Shown: positions 50,575 to 60,089 of the stretch, one piece after another | Numbering within the stretch: position 1 is the first letter of the stretch | Layout: each line of letters begins with the position of its first letter | Assembly (NCBI GenBank): GCA_964540965.1 | Contig: CAZIOT010000009.1 | Coordinates: 1 to 64,000, forward strand | Length of the DNA stretch: 64,000 nucleotides | Source of the DNA: JADYZU01 sp964540965 | GTDB lineage: Bacteria > Pseudomonadota > Alphaproteobacteria > Rhodobacterales > Rhodobacteraceae | Direction of reading: 5' to 3' | Notes under the pieces: model-generated | The model's database searches: none | Told to the model about the DNA's origin: nothing | Seen by the model: the letters and a program-made list of their open reading frames with translations, nothing else | Program-made: the position numbers and the translations under genes

Positions 50575-52110
50575 ATGACCAATCTTCTGAACGTCTGGTC
50601 GACCCTTGGCGCCCGGCGGCGGCTTGTCGTCATCGGGGCGGCCCTCGCGGTCTTTGCCGCGGTGCTGGGCCTGACGCGGGGCGCCGGCGCGCGCGACATG
50701 GCGCTGCTCTATGCCGGGCTGGATCCGGGCGCCGCCGGCGGTGTCATCACCGCGCTTGACCAGCGCGGCGTGGTCTATGAGGTGCGTGGCGACGCGATCT
50801 GGGTCACCACCGCCGACCGCGATCTGCTGCGGTTGTCGCTGGCCGGCGAAGGGCTGCCGGAAAGCTCGTCGCAGGGCTATGAGCTGCTTGATTCGCTTAG
50901 CGGATTTGGCACCACATCGCAGATGTTCGACGCCGCCTACTGGCGCGCGAAGGAAGGCGAGCTGGCACGGACCATCCTGTCGGTGCCCGGGGTGCGCACC
51001 GCCCGCGTCCATATCTCGGCCGCGCCGGACCGGCCGTTTGCCCGCGACGCCCGCGCCACCGCCGCCGTCACGATCGGCACCGGCGGCACCGCGCTCAGCG
51101 CCGATCAGGCGCGGGCGCTGCGCTATCTGGTCGCCTCGGCGGTCAGCGGCCTGCGGCCCGAGGATGTGGCGGTGATCGACGCCGAAACCGGCCTGGTCCC
51201 CGCCGACGATCCGGCCGGCGCCGGCGATTCGCGGGCCGAGGAATTGCGCCATCGGGCGACCCGCCTGATCGAGGCGCGGGTCGGGCCGGGCAATGCCGTG
51301 GTCGAGGTCGCGGTCGAAACCGTCACCGAATCGGAATCCGTGGTCGAACGCCGCATCGACCCCGACAGCCGCATCGCGATTTCCACCGAGGTGCAGGAAA
51401 ACGCCCGCTCGGCGCAGAATGCCGCGGCCGGTGCCGTCACCGTCGCCTCGAACCTGCCGGACGGAGAGGCGGGCGCGCAGGGCGGCGGGTCACAATCGAC
51501 CGACAGCGAATCGCGGACGCTGACCAACTATGACCTGTCGGAAACCAGCCGCGAGGTGGTGCGTGCCCCCGGTGCGGTGCGGCGGCTTACCGTGGCCGTG
51601 CTGGTCAACGACCTGACGACGACCGCCGCCGACGGCAGCGTCACCACCACGCCGCGCAGCGAGGAAGAGATGACGGCCCTGCGCGATCTTGTCGCCTCGG
51701 CCGTCGGTTTCGACGCCGCCCGCGGCGACGAGATCACCATCCGCTCGATGGCGTTCGAGCCGGTGGCAGAGGGCGGCACCGAAGGCGTCGCCGGGGCCGG
51801 GTTTCTTGACGTGATGGGGCTGGTGCGGCTTGCGGTGCTGGCGGCGGTGGCGCTGATCCTTGGCCTGTTCGTGCTGCGGCCGATCCTGACCTCGCGCCGC
51901 GCCGCCCTGACCGATGACAGCACCGCCCTGCTGCCGGCCGCCCCGGTCGGCTTGCCAGCGCCGTTGCCCGACACCGCCCGCGTGATGCCCGAGGCCGAGA
52001 TCATCGACCCGGTGACCCGTCTGCGCCGCCTGATCGAGGAGCGGCAGGACGAGACGATCCAGATCCTGCAGACCTGGATCGAGGAACCGGCCCGGCGTGA
52101 GCGTGCATGA
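50575..52110 (+). CDS. fliF: Flagellar MS-ring protein FliF
   Basis: 511 residues with AAGGAT upstream. Two transmembrane helices (about 17-38 and 420-440) flank the large periplasmic ring-building domain with signatures LLYAGLDPGAAGGVITALDQRGV, FDAAYWRAKEGELARTILSVPGV and TNYDLSETSREVVRAPGAVRRLTVAVLVN. The C-terminal tail that binds FliG is present, but fliG does not follow. The next gene is fliH, overlapping by four bases. Confidence 0.96.
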   Translation: MTNLLNVWSTLGARRRLVVIGAALAVFAAVLGLTRGAGARDMALLYAGLDPGAAGGVITALDQRGVVYEVRGDAIWVTTADRDLLRLSLAGEGLPESSSQGYELLDSLSGFGTTSQMFDAAYWRAKEGELARTILSVPGVRTARVHISAAPDRPFARDARATAAVTIGTGGTALSADQARALRYLVASAVSGLRPEDVAVIDAETGLVPADDPAGAGDSRAEELRHRATRLIEARVGPGNAVVEVAVETVTESESVVERRIDPDSRIAISTEVQENARSAQNAAAGAVTVASNLPDGEAGAQGGGSQSTDSESRTLTNYDLSETSREVVRAPGAVRRLTVAVLVNDLTTTAADGSVTTTPRSEEEMTALRDLVASAVGFDAARGDEITIRSMAFEPVAEGGTEGVAGAGFLDVMGLVRLAVLAAVALILGLFVLRPILTSRRAALTDDSTALLPAAPVGLPAPLPDTARVMPEAEIIDPVTRLRRLIEERQDETIQILQTWIEEPARRERA

Positions 52111-52676
52111 TGGTCCGGCTCGCCCTTCTGGAAAGTTTCGACACCGCCACCCCGCCAGAGGCCGGCAGTCCCGGCGCCGACTGGAAGGCCGGCCATGCGG
52201 CGGGCTTTGACGAAGGCCAGGCGGCGGCACGGGCCGAGGCCACCGCGCTCAGCGCCGAGACGGCGCAGCGCATCGCCGATCTCTGCTTTGGTTATCGCGA
52301 GGCCGAGGCGCAGATACTGGCCCGGTTGCGGCCATTGTTCCGCGCCCTGGCCGACCGCATCGTGCCGGCGGTACTGCAAGACACCCTTGGCGTCGCCCTG
52401 GCCGAGGAGCTCGACGCCGCCGTTGTCGCCGATCTGGCGCGCCCCGCCGTGCTGCGCGTCCCGCCCGAGGATCACGCCGCTGTCGACGCCGCCCTCGCCG
52501 CGCTGGCCCGCGCGCCCTTCGTCCTGCGTGCGGATCCGGCGCTCGCCCGCGGGCAGGCGCTGATCGAGACGTCGGCGCAATCGACCGCATTCGACTGCGG
52601 CCGGCTGGCCGCCGATGTCGATGCGGCACTGGCCGCACTTTGTATCGAACCCGCAAGGAACCCGTCCCATGGCTGA
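52107..52676 (+). CDS. fliH: FliH-like flagellar export ATPase regulator
   Basis: 189 residues. An N-terminal Gly/Ala-rich helical segment with GxxxG-like spacing (WKAGHAAGFDEGQAAARAEA, about 26-45) and a C-terminal alpha/beta domain (VLRVPPEDHAAVDAALAALARAPFVLRADPALARGQALIET) are typical of FliH, which inhibits and positions FliI. Its place between fliF and fliN supports this. It overlaps fliN by 8 bases. Confidence 0.8.
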   Translation: MMVRLALLESFDTATPPEAGSPGADWKAGHAAGFDEGQAAARAEATALSAETAQRIADLCFGYREAEAQILARLRPLFRALADRIVPAVLQDTLGVALAEELDAAVVADLARPAVLRVPPEDHAAVDAALAALARAPFVLRADPALARGQALIETSAQSTAFDCGRLAADVDAALAALCIEPARNPSHG

Positions 52677-52962
52677 CCAGATGATGCCCGGTATCGAAGC
52701 CGTGGCCGACAACCCGCTGCGCGACCTGCCGATCGAGATCACGATTTCCGTCGGCCGCGCCCGCCCCGCCGTGCGCGACCTGCTGGCTTTGGGCGAAAAC
52801 GCGGTGCTCGCGCTTGACCGACGCGCCGACGACCCGGTCGAACTCTACATCGGCGACCGGCTGATCGCCCGCGGCGAGTTGCAGGAACTGGAAGGCGGCG
52901 AGCCGGGGCAACTGGCCGTCCGCCTGACCGAAGTCGCCAATCTGGGCGGGGGACTGGGCTGA
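52669..52962 (+). CDS. fliN: Flagellar motor switch protein FliN
   Basis: 97 residues from the ATG at 52669, with GCAAGGAAC upstream. The SpoA domain is complete: LPIEITISVGRARPAVRDLLALGENAVLALDRRADDPVELYIGDRLIARGEL. FliN builds the lower C ring. fliM and fliG, its partners, are not in the window. It abuts fliP. Confidence 0.93.
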   Translation: MADQMMPGIEAVADNPLRDLPIEITISVGRARPAVRDLLALGENAVLALDRRADDPVELYIGDRLIARGELQELEGGEPGQLAVRLTEVANLGGGLG

Positions 52963-53691
52963 ATGCGGCTTCTTGCCCTCGCCGCCCTGGCGCTTCTATT
53001 GCCCACGGCGGCTGCTGCGCAGGATTTTGACGCGCTGGGCCAGCTGGCCGGCGACGGCTCTCTGGCGGAACGGTCGATCCAGATCCTGCTGCTGGTTACA
53101 ATTCTCAGCATCGTGCCGGGACTGGCCGTCACCATCACCTGCTTTCCCTTCGTCGTCACCGTGCTGTCGATCCTGCGGCAGGCCATCGGCCTGCAGCAAT
53201 CGCCGCCGAACATGCTGATCGTCAGCCTCGCGTTGTTCCTGTCGTGGTTCGTGATGGAGCCGGTGCTGACCGCCGCCTGGACCGGGGGCGTTGAACCCTA
53301 TGTCGAAGGCACCATGCCGCTCGAGGAGGCGGCGGGCCGCGCTGTCGAGCCATTCCGCGGCTTCATGGCGGCCCGCGTCGAGCCCGATACCTTTGCGGCG
53401 CTGGCTGAGCTGCGGCCCGGCCTTGACGCCGCGGTCACGCCCGAAGCGGCGCCGCTTTCGGTGCTGGTGCCCTCGTTCCTGCTTTCCGAGATCGAAAAGG
53501 CGTTCCGCATCGGTTTCCTCATCTACCTGCCGTTCCTCATCATCGACCTCGTCGTCGCCGCGGTCCTGATGTCGATGGGCATGATGATGGTGCCGCCGGC
53601 CATCGTCTCTCTGCCGTTCAAGCTGGCCTTCTTCGTCGTCGCCGACGGCTGGAGCCTGATCGCCGCCAGTCTGGTGCGGAGTTACGGCTGA
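52963..53691 (+). CDS. fliP: Flagellar export gate protein FliP
   Basis: 242 residues with a cleavable signal peptide (to about residue 20), as in other FliP proteins, and four hydrophobic segments. Signatures: RQAIGLQQSPPNMLIVSLALFL, FLLSEIEKAFRIGFLIYLPFLIIDLVVA and SMGMMMVPPAIVSLPFKL. It is the last gene of the fliF operon. fliO is absent, which is common in alphaproteobacteria. Confidence 0.96.
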   Translation: MRLLALAALALLLPTAAAAQDFDALGQLAGDGSLAERSIQILLLVTILSIVPGLAVTITCFPFVVTVLSILRQAIGLQQSPPNMLIVSLALFLSWFVMEPVLTAAWTGGVEPYVEGTMPLEEAAGRAVEPFRGFMAARVEPDTFAALAELRPGLDAAVTPEAAPLSVLVPSFLLSEIEKAFRIGFLIYLPFLIIDLVVAAVLMSMGMMMVPPAIVSLPFKLAFFVVADGWSLIAASLVRSYG

Positions 53692-54251
53692 GATCGCGCG
53701 CCTGCCGCAGGGCCGGTCCTGTGTCGGTCCGGATTGAGCGATGTCGCCGCACAGCCGGCGCGTCGGTCAGGTAGCCGAGGGTAGAGGCAGGACCGGGGCA
53801 GCGGGTAAGCTGAACCGGCCGCCGCACTTGTGGCGTCGTAAGCCCGTTGCACACACCTGCGATGTCCGACGAAAGCGCTGATGTGCATCAGCGATCTGCC
53901 CAGTCCGCTCACCGGAACCTCTATGCCCTGAGCGCGGCCGCCGGTTTGCAGCACTGCGGCCGGATGCGGGCCACCGCCCATGGTCGGGATTCGGTCGAAG
54001 GCTAACTCGAAAGCCGCCGCAAGTGGCACTGCGACCGCGTGGCACCGGCCGATTATCGCTTCGACTCGCCAGGCCGGTGGCGCGGTCAGGAGCGTCAGGT
54101 GCAACCCCTGGCTGCGAAAAAGCTCCGGCCCCGCCGGTCGTTTGCCACAGTGCCCCGCTCGCGGGGCAATCGCGGTGGCGGCAAGGAACCGTTTCGGGGA
54201 GCGGCAGGTGCGACGGCGGAAAGTCGGGTAGAAGCCGACTCGGTCCGCCGT
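53682..54251 (-). pseudogene. Possible decayed 2'-5' RNA ligase (LigT-like) gene
   Basis: A frame of about 189 codons without a normal start (the first in-frame TTG is at 54104). The stretch KRFLAATAIAP...GLHLTLLTAPP...AAFELAFDRIPTMGGGPHPAAVLQTGGR resembles the first half of the 2H phosphoesterase fold, including the first HxTx motif (HLTL). The second HxTx motif is missing, and downstream similarity seems to shift frame. It fills the 600-base space between fliP and flgI. The resemblance is by eye and could be chance. Confidence 0.35.
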
Positions 54252-54290
54252 TCATGACGCGTCCTTGTATCACGCGCCGCGCATCGCCGC

Positions 54291-55391
54291 TCAGCGCACG
54301 ATGAATTCCGCATGAAGCGCCCCGGCGGCGCGGATGCTTTTCAGGATGTCGATCATGTCGGTCGGCGCCACGCCCAGTGCGTTCAGACCGGCGACCACCT
54401 CGGACAGGCTGGTCCCTTCGCCGACCTCGGCAAGGCCGCCCTGCTCGGTCGCGATGCCGACATTGCTGCGCGGCACCACCACCGTCTCGCCTTCGGAAAA
54501 CGGGTTCGGCTGCACCACCAGCGGTGCTTCCTCGACGGTCAGGGTCAGGCCGCCCTGGCTGACGGCGACGCGGCTGATCCGCACGTCCTCGCCCATGACG
54601 ATGGTGCCCGAGCGCTGGTCGACGACGACGCGGGCGCGGGTTTCCGGCTCGACCAGGATATTCTCGATCCGGCCCAGGGCGTGGGCGGGCGAGGGCATCC
54701 GCATGGCGCCGATGTCGAGTTCGACCGTGCCGGCATCCAGCATGATGGCGACCTGACGGCCGAATTCTGCGTTGACGGCGCCTTCGATGCGGCCGGCGGT
54801 GGTGAAATCGGGGGTGCGCAGGGCCAGGCGGACATAGGACAGGTCCGACAGGGCAAAGGCGACCTCGCGTTCCACGGTGGCGCCGGCGGGGATCACCCCG
54901 GCGGTGGGCACGCCTTGGGTGACGGTGGCGGCTTCGCCTTCGGCGCTGACGCCGCCGGCGATGATCGTGCCCTGCGCCACGGCATAGATGTCGCCGTCCG
55001 CAGCGTTCAGCGGCGTCATGACCAGGGTGCCGCCAAGCAGGCTCGACGCGTCGCCGATGGCCGAGACCGTGACGTCGATCGGCGATCCGGCGCGGGCAAA
55101 GGGCGGCAGGGTAGCGGTGACCAGAACCGCGGCCACATTGCGCGGCCGGAACTGTTCGCCGGTGACGTTCACCCCCAGCCGTTCCAGGATATTGGCCATG
55201 ATTTCTTCGGTGAACGGCGAATTCCGCAGGCCGTCGCCGGTCCCGTTCAGGCCGACGACAAGGCCATAACCGACCAGCTCGTTCGAGCGCACGCCGTCGA
55301 ATTCGACCAGATCCTTGATCCTGACCGGGCTTGCCGTGACGGGCGCGGCAAAGGGCAGGGCGACCAGCGCGGCAAGAAGCAGCGCGCGCAT
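54291..55391 (-). CDS. flgI: Flagellar P-ring protein FlgI
   Basis: 366 residues with a signal peptide (to about residue 20). FlgI forms the periplasmic P ring. Signatures include RIKDLVEFDGVRSNELVGYGLVVGLNGTGDGL, TLPPFARAGSPIDVTVSAIGDASSLLGGTL and the C-terminal DMIDILKSIRAAGALHAEFIV. It is the last gene of the flgE-flgK-flgL-flgI block; its start shares a base with the flgL stop. Confidence 0.96.
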   Translation of the reverse strand: MRALLLAALVALPFAAPVTASPVRIKDLVEFDGVRSNELVGYGLVVGLNGTGDGLRNSPFTEEIMANILERLGVNVTGEQFRPRNVAAVLVTATLPPFARAGSPIDVTVSAIGDASSLLGGTLVMTPLNAADGDIYAVAQGTIIAGGVSAEGEAATVTQGVPTAGVIPAGATVEREVAFALSDLSYVRLALRTPDFTTAGRIEGAVNAEFGRQVAIMLDAGTVELDIGAMRMPSPAHALGRIENILVEPETRARVVVDQRSGTIVMGEDVRISRVAVSQGGLTLTVEEAPLVVQPNPFSEGETVVVPRSNVGIATEQGGLAEVGEGTSLSEVVAGLNALGVAPTDMIDILKSIRAAGALHAEFIVR

Positions 55392-56395
55392 CAGAGATAG
55401 GCCCCGAGCGACAGGCCGGCGAGCCGCGCCGTGACCGCATATTGCGTGTCAAGGCGGGTCTGCACCTCGGTCAGGGCGGTGGCGGCTTCGTAGGGGTCGG
55501 CGGCGATCAGGTCGTTGCGCAGCATCTTTGCCGCCGACAGCGCCGCCCCCTGCCGGGCGGTGGCGGCATCGACGGCCTCTTGCGTGGCGCCCAGCCGGGC
55601 GCGGGTCGCGGTCAGGCCTTCGGCGGCGGCGACAAGGCCGGTGCCGGCGTCGCGCAGGGCGGTGGCGCGGTCATTGTCCGACAGCGTCATGCCGGGGTCG
55701 CCGGCCATGGCGGCCTTGGCCAGCGACTTCATTACCGCCTTCAGTTCGGCCGCGTCGGCGCGGGGGTCGAGCGTCACGGTCAGGTCGCCGATGCGGCGGG
55801 TGGCGGCGCTGCCGGTGTCGCCGCGGTAGACGGTGGTGGCAAAGCCGCCGGCGGGGTCGTCAAAGAAGCTGTCGATACGGGCGGTCAGGTCGGCGGCATC
55901 GGTCGCGCCGGCGACCGCGCTGCGCAGCGCGGTCATCACCGTGCCGGCGCCGGCCAGGGCCGGGCTGTCGGTGGCAGTGCCGGCGAACAGGCTTTCGCCG
56001 CCCTGCCGCCCGTTCAGCGCCGAGATCACCGTCTCGAGCCCGGCTTGCGCCTTGGCCGCGGCGCCGGCGATGACCGAGGGCGCGGCGGCGATCGGCAGGG
56101 CCAGCAAATCCGAGGACAGGGTGCTGCGCTGCGCCTCGATCGAGTCGAGCGCGACCTGCGTGGTGTCAAGGCGCGCGCCCAGCGCGGCGCTGGCCTTCTG
56201 TTCGGTGGTCCGCAGCGTGATGGTGCGGTCGAGGTCGACCAGAAGATCGGAACGCCCGTTCAGATGCGCCACCGGATCGGCGACCTGGCCCGAGGCGACC
56301 TCGGCCGAGAGTTGCGCCAGCCGTTCCTTGAGCGCGGTGGTGTTGCGCAGGCCGGCGAAATGCCGGGCCATGTCGCCGATGGACGTGAGGGCCAT
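55391..56395 (-). CDS. flgL: Hook-filament junction protein FlgL
   Basis: 334 residues. Flagellin-like terminal helices (SIGDMARHFAGLRNTTALKERLAQLSAEVASGQVADP at the start and LTEVQTRLDTQYAVTARLAGLSLGAYL at the end) with a small variable middle. FlgL connects FlgK to the filament. It is separated from flgK by 3 bases. Divergent from enteric FlgL; identified by pattern and position. Confidence 0.85.
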   Translation of the reverse strand: MALTSIGDMARHFAGLRNTTALKERLAQLSAEVASGQVADPVAHLNGRSDLLVDLDRTITLRTTEQKASAALGARLDTTQVALDSIEAQRSTLSSDLLALPIAAAPSVIAGAAAKAQAGLETVISALNGRQGGESLFAGTATDSPALAGAGTVMTALRSAVAGATDAADLTARIDSFFDDPAGGFATTVYRGDTGSAATRRIGDLTVTLDPRADAAELKAVMKSLAKAAMAGDPGMTLSDNDRATALRDAGTGLVAAAEGLTATRARLGATQEAVDAATARQGAALSAAKMLRNDLIAADPYEAATALTEVQTRLDTQYAVTARLAGLSLGAYL

Positions 56396-56398
56396 GGG

Positions 56399-57820
56399 TC
56401 AGATCTCCATCAGGGTGCGGATCATGTCGTCGATGGCCGTGAGAACCCGGGCATTGGCGGCATAGGTCTGTTCGATGCGCAGAAGCAGCGCGGTTTCGGC
56501 GTCGGAATCGACGCCGCCGGCAAGTTCGGAGTCGCGCAAGGCGGCATAGCGGCCGGTCGCATAGGACTGCGATTCTTCGGCCCGCAGGCGGGCGTTGCCG
56601 GCGCCGGCAGCAAGGCTGGCGGTGCGGTCGGCGAAACTGGCGCCCGCGGCGGTGGAATCGAGCGCGTCGGTCCAGGCGTCAAGCTGTGTCGCATTGCCGA
56701 CCGGGCCGGCCGCGGTGGCGCCGACCCCATCGCGCAGCCGCCAGAGGGCCCCGCCCCGCGCCGGGTCGATGGCGGCATTGACGGCAAGGCGGCTGGCAAG
56801 GCCGGTGGTGTCGGCGGGATCGCGGCGGCCGCCGGCATCGGTGAACAGGCCGGGAGTGGTGGCGCCGAGGGTCGGGTCGACGGCGGGGTTGGTGAAGCGG
56901 TCGATCAGGTCGGCGGCAAGGGCATCAAGCTCTGCGGCCTGTCCGGGCAGCACGGTATCGCGCAGCCGGAACGCGGCGCCGAGCGAGCCGCCGTCCATCA
57001 GAGCGGTGCCGCTGATCGGCTGGCCGTCGCGGGTCAGGCCCGAAAGCGCGCCGGTCCCAAGGGTCATGTCGGCGGTCATGGTATGGACGGCGGCAAAGCC
57101 GTATTCGCGTGCGGGGCCGTCGATCAGCACCTCGCCGCCCGTGGTGACAAGGGCGATCTGCCCGGCCGACCTGTCGAGTTCGCGCACCGGGACGATGCGG
57201 GCGATGGTGTCGACGATGCCCTGTCGCTGGTCCATCAGCGCCGCGGCGTCCTGCCCGGTGTTGACCGCATTGGCGATGCCGAGGTTCACCTCTTCCAGCG
57301 CCTTGAGGCTGCGGTTGAGGGTGGCGATGTCGCTGGCGATCCGGCCGTCGGCGGCAAGCCGCTCTTTCTGGACGGCGGCGGCGGCGGCGTTGATGCCGCT
57401 GGCCAGCCCGTTCAGCCGGTCGCGCAGGGTGCCCAGCGCGATTTCCGAGGACGGGTTCGCCGCGGCCGAGGTCAGGGAGGATTGCAGCGCGGCCAGCCGG
57501 GCGGCGATGCCGTCGCCGGCGCCGGCGGTGCCGATGGCGGTTTCGACCCGGCCGAGTGCGCCGAGGGTCAGGTCGCTGGCCGTCATCACCGACTCGGCGG
57601 CGCGGCGGTCGGACAGGATGCCGCGGTCGACGATGCGGGCGATGCCGTCGACGCGCACGCCGCCGCCCTGTCCGCCCAGGACACGCGCCGACAGCAGGAC
57701 CTCGCGCCGGCCATAGCCTTCGGTCAGGGCGTTGGCGAGGTTCGACGACACCGTTTCGGCCATGCGCGAGGTGGCGGCAAGCCCGCTCAGCGCGTTGGAC
57801 AGGGAATGCGACAGGCTCAT
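56399..57820 (-). CDS. flgK: Hook-filament junction protein FlgK
   Basis: 473 residues. N-terminal SLSHSLSNALSGLAATSRMAETVSSNLANALTEGYGRREV is the hook-associated family signature, and the C-terminus has YAANARVLTAIDDMIRTLMEI. It caps the hook and connects to FlgL. It follows flgE by 12 bases. Confidence 0.93.
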   Translation of the reverse strand: MSLSHSLSNALSGLAATSRMAETVSSNLANALTEGYGRREVLLSARVLGGQGGGVRVDGIARIVDRGILSDRRAAESVMTASDLTLGALGRVETAIGTAGAGDGIAARLAALQSSLTSAAANPSSEIALGTLRDRLNGLASGINAAAAAVQKERLAADGRIASDIATLNRSLKALEEVNLGIANAVNTGQDAAALMDQRQGIVDTIARIVPVRELDRSAGQIALVTTGGEVLIDGPAREYGFAAVHTMTADMTLGTGALSGLTRDGQPISGTALMDGGSLGAAFRLRDTVLPGQAAELDALAADLIDRFTNPAVDPTLGATTPGLFTDAGGRRDPADTTGLASRLAVNAAIDPARGGALWRLRDGVGATAAGPVGNATQLDAWTDALDSTAAGASFADRTASLAAGAGNARLRAEESQSYATGRYAALRDSELAGGVDSDAETALLLRIEQTYAANARVLTAIDDMIRTLMEI

Positions 57821-57832
57821 CGGCTTTGGTCC

Positions 57833-59134
57833 TTACCGCTTGATATTGGTGGTTTCCTGCAACATCTCGTCCACGGTCTGGATGACCTTGGCGTTGGAGG
57901 AATAGGCGCGTTGCGTCTGGATCAGGCTGGTCAGTTCGCCGGCGACATCGGTGGCCGATTCCTCGCGCGCGTAACCCAGGATTTCGCCGGTGGGGCCGTC
58001 GCCGGCATCCCACAGGAAGAACGAGCCGCTGTCCGAGGTGACGCCGTAGGTCTGGTCGTCGAACACGGCCAGGCCGTTGGGGTTCGGCACGTCGACCAGC
58101 GGAATCTGGTAGATGGTCCGGGTGATGCCGGTGTCGAACAGGGCGTGGACATAGCCGTTGGCATCGACCTCGACCGAGGTCAGGTTGCCGGCGGCCGAGC
58201 CGTTCTTGCTGATGTCGACGGGGGCGAAGGAATCGGACAGCTGCGTCATGCCGCTGGGCGAGCCGAGGGCGCCGATGTTGACCTCGATCGGGCCGCCGGC
58301 GACGTTCACCGTCATCAGGCCGGTCGCCGGGTCATAGGCGCCGCCGCTGGTCGTGGTGACGGAAAGAAGCGTGCCGCCGCCGCCGCGCGAACTGTCGAAT
58401 GTCAGGGTGTATTCGCCGATCACCGCCCCGCCCGAGGCGCTGTCGGTCAGGGTCATCGTCCACTGGTTCGACGATCCGGTGGCGGGCACCACCGGGCTGA
58501 AGCTGACACCGACATTGGCCGATTTGCCGAGGTTGTCGAAATATTCGATGGAGAGTTCGCGGCTGTCGCCGGGGGCGCCCGCCGCGGATTCGGTTGCGGG
58601 CAGGTTGACGATAAGGTCGAAGGCTGTCGTCGGTTCGCCCGAAAGCTGGTTGCGGTTGATCCGCACCGGTTCAAGCCCCGCCATTGTGTCGCGCGGATAG
58701 GCCGGGATGGTGCCGTCACTGTTGGCGGGCCAGCCCAAGAGCATCAGGCCGCCGCTGGTGGTGAGATAGCCGTTCTGGTCGGTCAGGAACGATCCGGTCG
58801 TGGTCAGCAGCAGATCCTGCTGGCCATTGGCGACATTGACCGAGGATCCGGTGGTGACCGGCAGCATGCCGCGGCCGCGCACGGCAAGATCGGTGGCGCT
58901 GGCGGTCGAGATCAGCGCGCCGCGTTCGTCGATCAGCCGGGCCGAAGTGGTGCGGACGCCGCCGGCGGTGTAGCTGCCCTTGCCGGAATTGATGACCATG
59001 GCGTGGAAATCGGTCACCGCCCGCTTGTAGCCATAGGTCGAGGAATTGGCGATGTTGTCCGAAATGGTCGCCAGCCGGTTGGCGTTGGCGTTCAGACCGG
59101 CGACACCGGCGTTGAGCGAGGACGAGATCGTCAT
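57833..59134 (-). CDS. flgE: Flagellar hook protein FlgE
   Basis: 433 residues. N-terminal LNANANRLATISDNIANSSTYGYKRAVTDFHAMV and C-terminal ELTSLIQTQRAYSSNAKVIQTVDEMLQETTNIKR are the hook family termini; the middle contains the D1/D2 domains, including VRGRGMLPVT and the VNLPATESAAG region. Exported until FliK/FlhB switching. First gene of the flgE-flgK-flgL-flgI operon, behind a CtrA-like box and GGAGGG-rich leader. Confidence 0.95.
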   Translation of the reverse strand: MTISSSLNAGVAGLNANANRLATISDNIANSSTYGYKRAVTDFHAMVINSGKGSYTAGGVRTTSARLIDERGALISTASATDLAVRGRGMLPVTTGSSVNVANGQQDLLLTTTGSFLTDQNGYLTTSGGLMLLGWPANSDGTIPAYPRDTMAGLEPVRINRNQLSGEPTTAFDLIVNLPATESAAGAPGDSRELSIEYFDNLGKSANVGVSFSPVVPATGSSNQWTMTLTDSASGGAVIGEYTLTFDSSRGGGGTLLSVTTTSGGAYDPATGLMTVNVAGGPIEVNIGALGSPSGMTQLSDSFAPVDISKNGSAAGNLTSVEVDANGYVHALFDTGITRTIYQIPLVDVPNPNGLAVFDDQTYGVTSDSGSFFLWDAGDGPTGEILGYAREESATDVAGELTSLIQTQRAYSSNAKVIQTVDEMLQETTNIKR

Positions 59135-59186
59135 GGGGGGCCTTTCGGGCTGCGGATGAAGCAGCCCTCCTATAGCGCGCGGTGTC

Positions 59187-59201
59187 TTAAGGACGCGCTA
59201 A
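59187..59201 (-). promoter_or_regulatory. CtrA-like box upstream of flgE
   Basis: On minus: TTAG CGCGTCC TTAA, one mismatch to TTAA-N7-TTAA, 53 bases before flgE. It overlaps the last codons of motB. Confidence 0.5.
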
Positions 59202-60052
59202 CGCTGGCGCTCGGTCCGCAGGAGCGTGATCTCGAACCTGTCGTTGCGTTCGGACAGCGGGTTGTCGGTGGCCGGACTCGAGTCGCCATGCCCAGTCAGG
59301 CGGCGCAGGCGGGCAAGGTCAAACCCGCCGTCCTGCATCAGCCGCCGCAGCACCCCGGCACGGGCCGAGGACAGATCCCATACCGGGCTGTCGGCCAGCA
59401 CCACCGGCTGCGAGGGCACATAGGCGTCAATGGCCAATGGGTTTGTGACGATGCTGGCCATGGTGGCAATGGTTTCGACGATTTCCCGGGTGACGGGCAG
59501 CGGTTCGGCGGTGGTTCCGTCAAAGATCGGGGCATCGGGCAGGGCAAAGACCTCGATCACCAGCCCCTCGTCCGTCAGCCGGGTGACGACATGGCGCAAC
59601 GCCATGTCCGACAGCAGGCTTTCGCCGCCGCGACCCAGAAGCGCGTCCTCGACCTGTTCCAGCGTGGCGGTTTCGACCGCCGCCGCGGCGGCCGAGCCGT
59701 CGGCGTCGTCGAATTGCGGAAAGGTCGATTGACCGGCGATGCCCAGAGCCAGCCCCTCTCCGGTGTTGGCCATCGGGTCAAGAGAGGAGGGGCTGTCGCC
59801 GCCGAACATGCCGTCCGAGCCGCCCGAGGTGCGGCTGATCGGCGCCACCGGCGCAAAGTAATCGGCGATTCCCTTGCGTTGCTGTTCCGTGGTCGCGTTC
59901 AGCAGCCACATCAGCATGAAGAATGCCATCATCGCGGTCACGAAATCGGCGTAGGCGACCTTCCATGCCCCGCCGTGGTGACCGCCGCCGGCGATCACCT
60001 TCTTGCGCTTGATGATGACAGGCGCATTTCCGGCCTGTGCCATCTGTCCCAT
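59198..60052 (-). CDS. motB: Flagellar motor stator protein MotB
   Basis: 284 residues. A cytoplasmic basic N-terminus (IIKRKKVIAGGGHHGGAWKVAYADF) precedes one transmembrane helix (about 36-55) with the proton-binding Asp36, and a C-terminal OmpA-like peptidoglycan-binding domain (LSSARAGVLRRLMQDGGFDLARLRRLTGHGD...NDRFEITLL). Asp36 implies a proton-driven motor. It is a single gene, unlinked to motA; the upstream space carries a CtrA-like box. Start M1 at 60052; M4 is possible. Confidence 0.95.
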   Translation of the reverse strand: MGQMAQAGNAPVIIKRKKVIAGGGHHGGAWKVAYADFVTAMMAFFMLMWLLNATTEQQRKGIADYFAPVAPISRTSGGSDGMFGGDSPSSLDPMANTGEGLALGIAGQSTFPQFDDADGSAAAAAVETATLEQVEDALLGRGGESLLSDMALRHVVTRLTDEGLVIEVFALPDAPIFDGTTAEPLPVTREIVETIATMASIVTNPLAIDAYVPSQPVVLADSPVWDLSSARAGVLRRLMQDGGFDLARLRRLTGHGDSSPATDNPLSERNDRFEITLLRTERQR

Positions 60053-60089
60053 CCCTAACTCACCCGCAATCGGGATAAGGGGTCAGGGG

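Noticed and set aside
55442..60058. A 1538-codon open frame on plus, antisense to flgL, flgK, flgE and motB.
   Set aside because: It mirrors four well-identified genes, has low-complexity Gly/Arg/Ala composition and no family resemblance; a by-product of high-GC codon bias.
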